Below are positions 44,061 through 54,249 of a stretch of DNA of 64,000 nt, piece by piece. How positions within the stretch are numbered: the first letter of the stretch is position 1; every line of letters starts with the position of its first letter. The stretch lies in assembly GCA_963556195.1 (NCBI GenBank), contig OY744528.1, forward strand, positions 57,576,082 through 57,640,081. The letters run 5' to 3'. The notes beneath the pieces were generated by a model. The model was not told the origin of the DNA, searched no databases, and saw nothing but the letters and a program-made list of their open reading frames with translations. Position numbers and translations under genes: made by a program. The DNA comes from Sepiola atlantica (lineage: Eukaryota; Mollusca; Cephalopoda; Sepiida; Sepiolidae).

Positions 44061-45060
44061 AGTTCTACTAAAATAGTCATATTTTAAAAACTAAAGTACT
44101 TTCAGTCCTCAAAATACCATAATTTTGTTCGGAAAGGAATATCCTTTTACATGCATTAATAAATAATAATCTACATTATAATGTAGAGTATTATTTTTGT
44201 GACTTTATTTGAAGAGTTTTCAGCAAATAAAGTCATAAAAATGTTAACGCCATTTACGTCACTTTTTAACCCCCCCCCCCCCCCCCCTTCTTTTAAAGAT
44301 ATCGTACCATTCGTCTTTGGGAAATTTCGACATGAAATTTGGAAAACAATCAGGAAAAAAATATCAATTTCAATTATTGTCGTGCTACGAAATTAATAGA
44401 TCCATTATTTTTTTTGTAATCTTAAAAATAAACCTTCAGCATGACATGTTTTAAACATTTTATTAAAAATATTTTTCGTACCCCAACTAGTAAATAAATC
44501 AATCTTTTATCTTTTTTTATGCATTAAGATTATAATTGTATGTTGTTTTGTCTTTCTGTAGTAATAATTTTAAATTACCTTATCCGAAAAAATATTGTCC
44601 CTTTTTGAGCGAAAGTCAACAATTTAACTAATGTTGCTGATATAATCAATCAGCAGCAGCAGCAGCAAGTTATAAACAGTAAGGTTCGTAAAATTTGGAG
44701 TTTTGAAAAAAAAAAGGCAAAAATACTTTGTGCTTAAAAAGGTTAACGCTGTTTGTGGTTCTTTTATAAAAAAAATACTTCAAGAAATACTGGTTTTCAA
44801 ATATACTCAACTTTCAACCTTTAATTCTCGTAATAATAATAAATTGCCAATTAAAAATAAATAAATAAAATTCTACTTTATTAGGCGATTACGTGTAAAC
44901 ACCCTAAAAGTCTTGGCGGAAAAAAATAAAATAAATAATTTAGAGGTCAGTTTCACACATAAATTCAACACAAAGCGATCCTCTACTTCTTGGCCATTCT
45001 TGCCCGTTTGTGCAATTTAAAAATATTTTTTCAAGCTGAAAACATGATATAAAATAATTA
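44061..45060. other. AT-rich stretch with C18 and a CAG run
   Basis: It contains a run of 18 C at 44270-44287 and a short AGC repeat at about 44651-44668. No gene is seen. Confidence 0.6.
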
Positions 45061-45345
45061 TTCTACAACTTACTCTAGGTTCGAGTGACAAACCCACCTC
45101 TTAAAAATGTCTTCTTGAACGTGTCGTACCATTAACCTTAAATCTGAGTGACAAGCCACCCTCTTAAAAAAATCCCTTAACCGTGGCCTACGTAATATAG
45201 TAAACTAGTTTACTATTATGATGGGCATGCCTTAACCCCAACACTAAGTCCAAATGGCAACCTCTATCCAAAACAAAACCCCTTCCTTAACCTTCTCACT
45301 AACCCTAAGTCCGAGTGGCAAGCTTCCATCTTACAAAAAGCTCAT
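45061..45345. repeat. Degenerate tandem repeat with CCGAGTGGCAAGC motif
   Basis: Four diverged copies of a unit with (T/A)AACCCTAAGTCCGAGTGGCA then CTCTTAAAAA occur at about 45075, 45135, 45235 and 45300, spaced 65-100 bases apart. I cannot assign the sequence to a known family. Confidence 0.6.
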
Positions 45346-45479
45346 TAAAACACATAATTGTCTAAAGAAAAAAACATAGAGGATTTATTTCCCATAGAAA
45401 AAAAAATTATTAACTGCCCTAAAACACTAGAATGACCCGGAAATGGTGAACCATTTCACATTAAATTCACACCCTAAAT

Positions 45480-45700
45480 TGTAAATTTTATAAAAAATAA
45501 TGTGCCCATTTTACTCACGGTGTTGCCTAGAATATATATTCCATAATTCATAATGATTAGTTTATTAGTTTATGATTGTATCTTATACATAGAAATGTAT
45601 ATATATAAACATGTACACAAACCTAACTTTATATGATATATGTACTAGAATAATACTCGTCCCAGGATGGGTAAAATTAATTCCCTGAACAAAATAGTTT
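45480..45700. repeat. Dispersed repeat, second copy
   Basis: It matches both blocks of 41468-41790, in the opposite order, on the far side of the Gypsy remnant. This fits two neighbouring monomers of one family rather than LTRs of the Gypsy element. Confidence 0.55.
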
Positions 45701-46109
45701 TGCACCACTTTTATTAAAATAAAGATATAATGATACTATGATCAAAATTTATTACATGATTTTGATTTTAGAAAATCTCTAAATGCTTTCAGGGAATCTT
45801 GCTTAATTTGTGTCTAATTAACGATGGATCAAATTCAATGCAAATCTGATATGTTTGAATTTTATAATAGAAGGTTGTGCCCATATTAAACACTACCTAA
45901 AACCCCTGTGAAATACTCCAAAGAAACTGAAATTTGGGAAATATTTATTAATTGGTGTGTAATACCTAAATAGGGATTTTGTCCGTCTGTCCATCGGTGA
46001 CAATTTTTTAAACGTAAAAAATACATTGCGAAATAATGAATACTATATAATATTCCAATCTAATCTAAATATGAATAAACGCAAATCTTTGCTAAGTATA
46101 TTAACATCA

Positions 46110-46383
46110 AAACCTTTCAGTCTTACTTGGTAAGATGTGACACAAGGTTTGGAAAGTGAGATTGAAAAGCCAGTGCACAAGAGCACTCTGACAGACAAAA
46201 AATGCCTGGGCACCCCCGTCGGCATTCCTCAGTAGGGGTGCCTCAGGTGATTAGCAATAAACTAACCACTTCTGAAAGGGTGAACCTCTGAGAACTGCAC
46301 AGGACAGACCGGCAGAATCAAGGCCCGAAGGCCAAGACGGTAACGGTCTACAGAGCATCTATCAGAACAGATACCACATTTTA
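46110..46383 (-). repeat. U2 snRNA-headed repeat, copy 1
   Basis: Read on the minus strand the unit begins with GTGGTATCTGTTCTGAT, which corresponds to the branch-point region of U2 snRNA (here GUGGUA instead of GUAGUA). It continues through GACCGTTACCGTCTTGGCC, GCCTTGATTCTGCCGG, TAGTTTATTGCTAATCACCT and CAGAGTGCTC to the tail CCTTGTGTCACATCTTACC. The body is collinear with copy 3 at 47995-48344. The first 20 or so bases of U2 are missing here. This is a short retroposed element, not a working snRNA gene. Confidence 0.7.
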
Positions 46384-46975
46384 AATTGTTTGTTTGCAGA
46401 AAATATAAAAGATTTACATTCAAAACAAATTAAGCACAAGGCCATCAAAAGTGTGAGGCTAATGGGTGTCGTTGGTCATCCTTGGTCTAAAGTAATAAAA
46501 AATGTCTATCCTACTCTTAACTGGAATCATCTGAGTCACCACAATACCACATTTGCTCTAGGGGCTATCCTACTTAGGCTATTCCCAAATTAGTTTGCAA
46601 GTTTAAAATTTTTCATAGTTCTTTCATACATAAATAAATATGGTTATATATACAGAAATTCATTGGTGTATAATGGGGGAGGAGAGAAAAGCAAAACCAT
46701 TTAGTAAGACCCTCCTAACCCTTTCTAAATATTAGACTGCTCACCGTTTTCCAGTTTGTTCCGAACAGAAAACAAGCAGATCCATCTCTAAGTGGGGGGG
46801 AAAAAAGAAAGTGGGGTATGGTGTTGTGGGAGTGGGTGGTGTCCTTGCAAGTTGGGGGAGGCTGAGGACAAAGAATTATAAGTGGGGAGTCGGCATCTCA
46901 GAGGGTTTCTATTACCAGGAGGGTGGGGTAACTCATTCATTCGACTAGATAAAAGACTAAACTTACCCAAAGGAC
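46384..46975. other. Spacer with G-rich tracts
   Basis: No gene is seen. GGTGGGG-like purine runs lie at about 46794-46870 and 46918-46928. Confidence 0.5.
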
Positions 46976-46979
46976 TGGG

Positions 46980-47880
46980 GTTCGACCGGATGAGGAACCG
47001 TGCACGCCATGCTCATGCCGGGAACGCGTACTCATACTCGACTCCTTTTTGTACACACAAGCTCGCTACTTGTATCCACCTTTTTTTAAAAACTGAGGAG
47101 TGTAATCTTTTGCTATCACATCTGATCTTGACCGTAAGCTGGTGCTTGAAGAATGTGTTCAGATCATAGTCAGCAAAAGATTCAACACCCTGGTTATCTC
47201 TCAGGCACGACGTCCACACCACCATTCGCACTACAACCAGGATCACGAGAAACACCATTCGTCGCTCCTCATTCCACGGTGGCCAGACGTCTATTAAGTA
47301 GGCTAGGTTTAGCGGCAGCGGCTGCTCAAGATCGATACGAGCTGTCACTTCATGACACACTCCCAGTACTTCTGGAGCTTATGTCACAGGAAGAAAGCGT
47401 TTCCTCAAAGAGTCTGTCGCAACGGAGACACTCGGGCGAGCCCATAATTCTGAAACAGTATAGTATGGCACTAAGGAGTAGTGCATTCCGGGCCAATTGT
47501 CAGGTCAGAGAGAACTCTGAGTTGTTGAGATGACTCGTTCCTAGCGCCCAACTCCATTCGGAGCTGATCTCCTCTGTCCACGCGTACCCCTTGACTAACA
47601 GATCAGAAACTGTACCCCTCACTAATCCTCTATGGAGTTCTTTTCTAGAAAGCCGCGATACGCCACTGGACTGAGGAAGCTTTTTGAGTGCGGCCTGACA
47701 CTCTCTGAAGAACTGCGATTCACCCTTCAGCCTACGACAGCCCTCGACCGAATGGTCGAGGATAATGTCGGGGAAAGCAGTATCGACCGCGGGGTTCCAC
47801 GCAGATTTCTCTGTCAATGTTCAACTCAGGAAAGCCAGTCTCTCAGCTTCTCAACACGTCAAGTCGTTTTAGCCAACGAT
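46980..47880 (-). mobile_element. GC-richer LINE-like coding fragment joined to a U2 head
   Basis: The base composition differs sharply from the neighbours. The minus strand has an open frame at 47500-47817 (ending ISSEWSWALGTSHLNNSEFS), continued after a stop by RNALLLSAILYCFRIMGSPE and CLRCDRLFEETLSS (about 47405-47490). A hydrophobic helix followed by C..C and EETL resembles the Cys/His cluster at the C-terminus of several LINE ORFs. The piece follows the U2-headed segment at 47881-47972 without a gap, so U2 head and LINE-like body seem to be one unit. The clade is uncertain: U2-targeting Tx1-clade elements (Keno) are one possibility. Confidence 0.4.
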
Positions 47881-47972
47881 GGAATCAAGGCTTGAAGGCT
47901 AAGACGGTACCGGTCTACAGAGTGTAGCATCCATCAGAACAGATACTACACTTTCATCTTAGCCAAAAGGCC
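47881..47972 (-). repeat. U2 snRNA-headed repeat, copy 2 (best U2 match)
   Basis: The minus strand from 47972 reads GGCCTTTTGGCTAAGATG, then AAGTGTAGTATCTGTTCTGA, nearly identical to positions 11-48 of metazoan U2 snRNA and keeping the GUAGUA branch-point recognition sequence. A box of about 52 bases shared with the other copies (CTGTAGACCGGTACCGTCTT and CCTTGATTCC) follows, and then the sequence changes to the LINE-like body. The U2 5' end, stem IIa, the Sm site and the 3' domains are absent, so it is not a functional gene. Confidence 0.8.
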
Positions 47973-47994
47973 AACAAAGATTTTTTAAGTTTTA

Positions 47995-48344
47995 CTTGGT
48001 ATTTATCTACTTTCCACAGCGGGAAGATTGACACAAGGTCGGGAATGTGGGATTGAAAAGTCAGTGCCCAAGAAAGAGAGCACTCTGGCCGTCAAAAAAT
48101 TGCTGGGCAGCCACATCAGCATTCCCTCGGTAGGGGCGCCTCAGGCGATTAGCAATAAACTAACCCCTTCTCAAAGGGTGAGAAAGCAAAGCCTGGGAAA
48201 GTGGACTTCCTAGAACCGAACAGGAATATACCTCAAACCGGCGGAATCAAGGCCCGAAGGTCAAGACGGTACCGGTCTACAGAGCGCAGCATCCATCAGA
48301 ACAGATATTACACTCTGATCTTAGCCAAAAGATCAAGAGGCAAT
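47995..48344 (-). repeat. U2 snRNA-headed repeat, copy 3
   Basis: The minus strand starts ATTGCCTCTTGATCTTTTGG and continues CTAAGATCAGAGTGTAATAT then CTGTTCTGAT, aligning with U2 snRNA positions 1-48 but with GUAAUA in place of GUAGUA. It then runs through the same box as copies 1 and 2 and a 250-base body shared with copy 1, ending in CCGACCTTGTGTCAATCTTC, GGAAAGTAGATAAATACC and an AAGTAAAACTTAAAAAA tail. Its tail abuts the head of copy 2, giving a head-to-tail tandem. Confidence 0.75.
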
Positions 48345-50370
48345 AAAAAATTATCCTTTTGTGACGAGACATTTTTAAATTAATGAAAAAAAACAAACAT
48401 GGATTTAATCAGAATTTATAAGTGTAGTATTTGTTCTGTTGTCATAAGACTGTCCTCCCAGGAATTACCTCCTGTTTTTATGGGGGATAGGAGAATCTTT
48501 GCATATATTACATCTTCCTTTATATTTAAAACTTTTTTTTTAAAAGTTCAAATTACTAAATAGTTAAAATTAAAAAAACTGAAGGGACAAGAGACATTTT
48601 ATTCAGCATTCAATTGTACTGTAGAGTTTATTCTCGCTTATTTTGTTTGATTTTCGCAATTTATTAGTCTTAAATTGTATTTTTTATCCCGAAATAAAAT
48701 TTGAATTTATTCTTTAAAGACTTGAAAATCGAACTTTAATACAATGCCTTAATAGTTGGTGGCCATGTTGTAATTTCCTATTTTCTTTCGCGCTTAACAT
48801 CTATAATAAGGAAATACGTTTGACTTAATTCATGAAAAAATTGTTGTCTGTGTTTATTTTCACATCTATAAAAAGGAAATAAATTTTACTTTATTTGATT
48901 CATAACTAGCAGGACCTGTGCCCCGGCGTTGCCCGGGAGAGATATATAAGTATGTAATTTATTTACCAGCGCTAAGTGGGAGTAGAAAAATATAAGAGGG
49001 ATAAGTTTTTGCTACCATCTGTATGGAGTATGTTTTTGTAAGAGTCTGTGATGGTGGTCTAAAACTATGGTGAAAATAATCATAAATTTCGTGAAACACA
49101 CTCGAGTGAATTAACTAAATAGAATGGTGAGTTTAGTAGCCTATGATGCATGTGGGAAAAACGGTTTCACTTCATATGTATAGAATAGAAATATTGTGGG
49201 GGTCTGTGTTCGCGCTTGACACCCATAAATAACGTATTTACTTTTATTTTATTTATAACAATAATATTTTAATATTTTATTTGCTTTAACTACTGTCACA
49301 ATTATATAATACCTTAGACCCAATATGCAACCAGAGGGAGCATATATTTGCTAGTTAAATAGAATTTTTGTCCGTCAGTCACAATTTTTTTAAACGTAAT
49401 AAATACATTGTGGAATTTATCTGATTTCGAAATATCAGATCTTAACAACTTTTAGAAATGGAAAATATTGCATTAATTGACATCCATAAAAAAAAATGTT
49501 AAATTTTTTTTTTTTAACAGTAATATTGTGGGGTTTGTGTTCATGCTTGACAGCCATAAAAAAGAAATACGCTTTAATTTATTTTATTTATAACAACTAG
49601 CAAAAATATGCTCCCTATTTTTGCTAAGCTGGGAGGATTACATAATAGTGAAAGAACTACATGCAATACCTAAATAAATTGTTTTGAACTATTGAAATAA
49701 TTTCCAACTCTATTGATAATGTTTACCCATTCATTTATTTTTTATTATCTCTTATGTTTGAATTCAACTTTTGAAACATGACGTAAATCATAAATCTATG
49801 ACGTCATTCCGAAACTATAATTATTTTGTTATGGTAATATTTTAAGCTTTTTATAAAAAAAGTCCAAATACGGCAGACTGAAGATTTCATGGTTTTGGTT
49901 TCGATTTTGATTTTGATTTCCGGTCATGCCATCCGTTTTATTTGTTGGGAATTTATTATTTACTATTAATGCAATATTCTTCGTTTTTAAAATTAGCTAA
50001 GTTCTCTGATATTTTGAAATGAGACAAATTCTGCAATGTATTTATTACATTTAAAAAAAATTGTGAGAGACGGACAAAATTTCAATTTATACAAGATTTT
50101 TCAAAAAGATTTTTTAGAACAATATTATCTTATTTTAATAGGGATTTTGTCTGTCTCTCCATCAGTCAGAATTTTTTTAAAGGTAATAAATACATTGTGA
50201 GATCTTAACTACTTTTAGAAATAGTAAATATTGTATTGACAGCCATAAAAAGGAAATAAGTTTTTATTTTATTTATAACAATAATATTTTGAGGTATTAG
50301 TTCGCACTTGACAGCCATGAAAAGGAAATAAGTTTTAATTTTATTTTATTTATAACCATAATATTGTGGG
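48345..50370. repeat. Cluster of dispersed repeat monomers
   Basis: A unit with ATATTGTGGGGTCTGTGTTC, GCTTGACAGCCATAAAAA and TTTATTTTATTTATAACAAT occurs at about 48795-48910 (partial), 49193-49265, 49525-49598, 50215-50290 and 50290-50370. A second motif, GATTTTGTCCGTCTGTC with AATAAATACATTGTG, occurs near 45975, 49370 and 50145. The ACTAGCAGGACCTGTGCCCC start at about 48905-48924 is shared with 41476 and 59918. Arms at about 49338-49358 and 49598-49618 are inverted copies. No gene is seen. Confidence 0.65.
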
Positions 50371-50916
50371 GTCTGCACTAGAGTTGGGCGGTTTTGAAAT
50401 TTTGGTTTCGGTATCGGTTTCGGTTTTTTTCCCTTAAAACCTCGGTTTACGGTTCGGTTTTTCGTTTTTTTTGCAAAAATTTTGTTTACTATGGAAGCTA
50501 TTCATTCTCTTGTGTGATGATTAGTTATTATTCAACGTTTAGTTGAATTATGCCACTGTTTCGATAATTTTGTGACTGAATCATTCTCCATGATATGAAT
50601 CATAACGATTCCTGCGTTATTTTGCCGGTTCATGTATATTTAACTAAATTGTTAAACATACAGTGACGCCCGGCACAATAATTATTTACTAATGTAAAGG
50701 GATCGTTATTATGCCAGTTCATTTTTTTTTTAAAAACCTAATTGTTATGGCCTTGCGAAAGAAAAGGTAATGAAATAAATAAGGGCAAATATTTAAAAAC
50801 AATTTGTTTTCATCATCAGTTGTGTCGGTTAAAGAAATAAAATAAAATCGACCTGCCCTATTGTGTCGGTTAAAGAAATATCTGCTTTTAATACAAAAAA
50901 ACATTAAAAGTAAAAT

Positions 50917-51107
50917 AATTAAATGAACGGAAATATTAGAGACAATTAGATTATTTAGTCAGATTTCATTTGCTGTAAAGCGTATCTGATGTAATTTCTT
51001 TACGAATTGCTGTTTGCAGACGAAAATATTGGGACCCCATTCGTATACAAGCATCTGAAATCCGGCTAAAGAATCTAATTGTCTCTAATATTTTCGTTCA
51101 TTCAATT
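50917..51107. repeat. Fold-back unit 1 (arms of about 50 bp)
   Basis: 50917-50967 and 51057-51107 are reverse complements with few mismatches (AATATTAGAGACAATTAGAT against ATCTAATTGTCTCTAATATT). The structure could be a small MITE nested in the hAT element. Confidence 0.8.
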
Positions 51108-51438
51108 AATTTTTATTTTCAACTGCTACAATCCAAGGTTGAATTGTTTTACAAACAAACATTGTGAAGCGGCAGCACTTTTTATACCCGCCACGGGAGC
51201 CGGAGATACCACGGGCACCAGTAGGCGTGGCTCAAATGAACCAAACAATCGCAATCATTTTAAAATAGATATTTTACCTTTATTATTAAAAAAAATACTA
51301 TTTTTCTTTTCGGTTTATTTTTATTTAGTTACTTTTCATAATATAATTAATGTTGATGAATTTTCCCAACATTACTAAGTCTGCTCTCGATTTAAGTAAT
51401 TGAAATTAAGGAAAGTTATATATAAAGAAAAAAATAAG

Positions 51439-51629
51439 CAACAAATAAATGTTACCAAAGGCAACATAAATTATTCTTCTACCTACCTATATAAGTTTAT
51501 TTGTTTATTTTATTATTTATTTTGATAAATGATTTTTTTAAATAAAAATAAATAATAAAATAAACAAATAAACTTATACAGGTAGGTAGAAGAATAATTT
51601 ATGTTGCGTTTGGTAACATTTACTTGTTG
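51439..51629. repeat. Fold-back unit 2 (arms of 85 bp)
   Basis: 51439-51523 and 51545-51629 are nearly perfect reverse complements with a loop of about 21 bases (CAACATAAATTATTCTTCTA against TAGAAGAATAATTTATGTTG). A direct repeat of about 28 bases follows (about 51625-51652 and 51720-51747, GTTGAATTAACTTGTTAAAA). Confidence 0.9.
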
Positions 51630-52950
51630 AATTAACTTGTTAAAAATGTGCTTTAATAGGTGTTGCTTCGTAATCCTTGAACCAAAGCCAAACTTTTAAA
51701 AATAATGAAGTTATTAAGTTGTTGAATTAACTTGTTAAAAATGTGCTTTACAAAGGAAAGATTTTAATGTAAAATTCTGATTTTCTTTATGAAGGAAAAC
51801 TTCGATAATGTTAAAATATACAGAAAATCACTGGATTTAAACAGTTTCTATTTTAAAATGTTCTTTCAATGAAATTATAAAATAAGTCGTAATTTTGAAG
51901 AGTTCACTCCTAATCGAATCAACCGGAAGTAAAAATTAATTTTATCGTTATTTTAAAATATATTGTCGCTTAAAATCAATCAGGCAAAGTTTAATTAAAA
52001 ACAAACAAAAAAAATCAATCAGACAAAGTTTTAAATTATAAATAAAATTTCGTTTGATAAAGTTTTAAATAATACAAAAAAATTAATTTAAATAATAAAA
52101 AAAAAGTAATTTATAGTTAAATAAACACGAGCCGGCAAAATAACGTAAGACTCATTATTGTGCCGGGTGTCACTGTATGTTTAACAATTTAGTTAAATAT
52201 ACATGAACCGGAAAAATAACGCAGGAATCGTTATTTTGCCGGGACCGGCAATATAGCCTATTCGTAAGTTTTAAGGTGTTGACTGTTGTAATAAAAGTTC
52301 TGATACCTTTTCAACAGTTAACTCGTTAAAACAGTGACCAAAGATTCATGAAAGATTTCTGAAGAATAAAACTGAGTTTGAATATACATTCTATCTAATT
52401 CTTTAACCCATCAGAAGCTAAAATATAACTCAGAAATGCAAGAAATTAAAAAACGAAAATTTATTTAAACAAACAAAATAATTTTACAAATAAAATTAAG
52501 CAAAAATGATGATGAAAATGAAATATTGTGAATCAAATAGATTTTCGACATCATACGGAACACGTTTGATTTTTTCTTTTTCATTTGAAAATGCTAAAAA
52601 TACGATGTCATGTTGTCTGTCGTATTTCTCTTTTTTTCATTTGAAAATTCAAAATGTTAATGATAAACAAACTGTAAACAAAGATTTCTTCCTACAAGTC
52701 AATTAAATGTTTTTATCATATATTTGTTCAATCTGTCCTCTTACTAATATAACATTTTTTGGTAATATTCAATTTTATTCAAATCGGAAAATCTTTTCAA
52801 CCGTGTTTCCTTGTATATGGTGGCTTACTGTAGTAAACCACAATACCGAACGGTTACGGTTTAAAAAAAAAAAACGATTCGGTATTCGGTATGGAGACGA
52901 AACCGAAAAACCGCGGTTTTTCGGTAAAACCGCCCATCTCTAGTCTGCAC

Positions 52951-54245
52951 TCCCGCTTGATATCCATAAAAAGTGAATACGTTTTAGTTTATTGTGGGGT
53001 TTGCATTTGTGCTTGAAATACGTTTTACTTCATTTTATTTATAAAAACAATATTGTGGGGTCTGCGTTCGGCTTTACATACATTTTTTTTTTTCCTTTTC
53101 TTTTTTTTCCTTTAAGAAATCCCTGGAACGCATGGAGAAAGCTTTGCTGCCTCCTCTTAGATTTTAATGCACTCCCGACGTAGGACGTGTAGCTATCAGC
53201 ATCTCTGTGTATATACATATATAGTTAAGCGCGGAATTATTCCTACCTCTATATTTTTGTTAAAATTTTAATATTTCATTCAATACTTGACTATTTAGAC
53301 AAAGTAATTGTAAAAGGTGTATTTCTTAAGTAAACTTGTTTAGAAGATTCCAAAAACAACTTTTATTTTGACTTGTAAAAAAGCTAAATTTGTGAGGATC
53401 ACATGGCTATATATATATATATATATATACTAGCAAAAACTACTCACACTCCGGGCAGCAATTACTAACATTGTAGTCTTCTTTACAGAAACTAAAGAAG
53501 TAATTTTCATTTGAAATTTTGGTAATTTAGAGGAAATTTTAAAAAAAATGATGGTTGTCGTAGTGTTATTTGACATATTCCAATATGAGGGAAATATACT
53601 GTGCATGAACATCGTCAAAGTTTGCTTTTTAGAAAAATAATTATGATAAATAAAATTATTCTAATAGGCAGTTGATTATTATTTTGAACTCCATTGCATC
53701 TATTTGCATACCGCAGTTAAATGGGCCATCTATCTTCATTAAATTTTGGAATGACTTGATGTCTTGATTAAAAGTTAATAGAAAAGGCATGATGGAATTA
53801 AGAGAAATTAAAATTCAGTAATTTTGACAAAATAGCCAATTCAAAATTGAATTTAGAGATGTGGAGACTATTTTTGAATAACTGAAAATATTAGGGTCCA
53901 TTATAACATCAATATCAGGGGTACAAGGCCCCCTCCAATATTTATAAATAAGTATTTTTGAAGATGCAAACATATTGAAAACTTAAAGAAGTTGATAAAC
54001 TAAACATTCATGATCAAGTTGATGCCATTGATAGGAATGCAATTTTGTTCAGGTTACACACCTAATACTCAAGGGTTTTATTTTTCAAATTTTCCTTTTT
54101 CATTCCTTCAGACTTTATTTTACGGAATTCTGCCCTGCATCATTATTGGTAATTTTAGAGTTTTTGGTGATGTCTCCAATGTTAAAGATTCTACTAACTT
54201 AAAATATTCCACTTCAATAAAAACAAAAATTTAAAAAAAAACATT
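52951..54245. other. Spacer with dispersed repeats and (TA)n
   Basis: The monomer interrupted by the hAT element continues to about 53080. A TA run lies at about 53408-53430 followed by ACTAGCAAAAACTACTCAC. The rest is AT-rich without a gene. Confidence 0.6.
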
Positions 54246-54249
54246 CAGG

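Larger units (their letters stand above)
50604..52232. repeat. Inverted repeat arms of about 79 bp inside the hAT element
   Basis: 50604-50682 and 52154-52232 are near-perfect reverse complements (for instance TTAACTAAATTGTTAAACAT against ATGTTTAACAATTTAGTTAA). CGGCA.AATAACG motifs are repeated inside and next to both arms. They may be the inner subterminal repeats of the hAT element or the ends of an element nested in it. Confidence 0.85.
50379..52942. mobile_element. Non-autonomous hAT-type DNA transposon with 8-bp target duplication
   Basis: The ends read TAGAGTTGGGCGGTTTT and, on the other strand, TAGAGATGGGCGGTTTT (16 of 17 match). The flanks at 50371-50378 and 52943-52950 are both GTCTGCAC, a perfect 8-bp duplication as expected of hAT. 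Subterminal regions are rich in CGGTTT motifs (50400-50470, 52830-52930). The insertion interrupts one copy of a dispersed monomer (TTGTGGGGTCTGCAC...), whose uninterrupted copies lie near 49195, so the empty site can be inferred. The 2.56-kb interior has no transposase and instead holds nested inverted repeats. Confidence 0.9.

Noticed and set aside
47881..48344. Functional U2 snRNA genes
   Set aside because: Only the first 48 or so bases of U2 are present. The Sm site and 3' stem-loops are missing, and two copies have a mutated branch-point sequence.
48028..48383. Two 60-codon frames on the + strand over the U2-headed repeat
   Set aside because: They run opposite to the U2-like unit and have no recognisable domain.
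53110..53165. A short frame KSLERMEKALLPPLRF after TTTAAG that resembles an exon
   Set aside because: It ends in a stop within 17 codons, matches no PNPO region, and no donor or partner exon was found.
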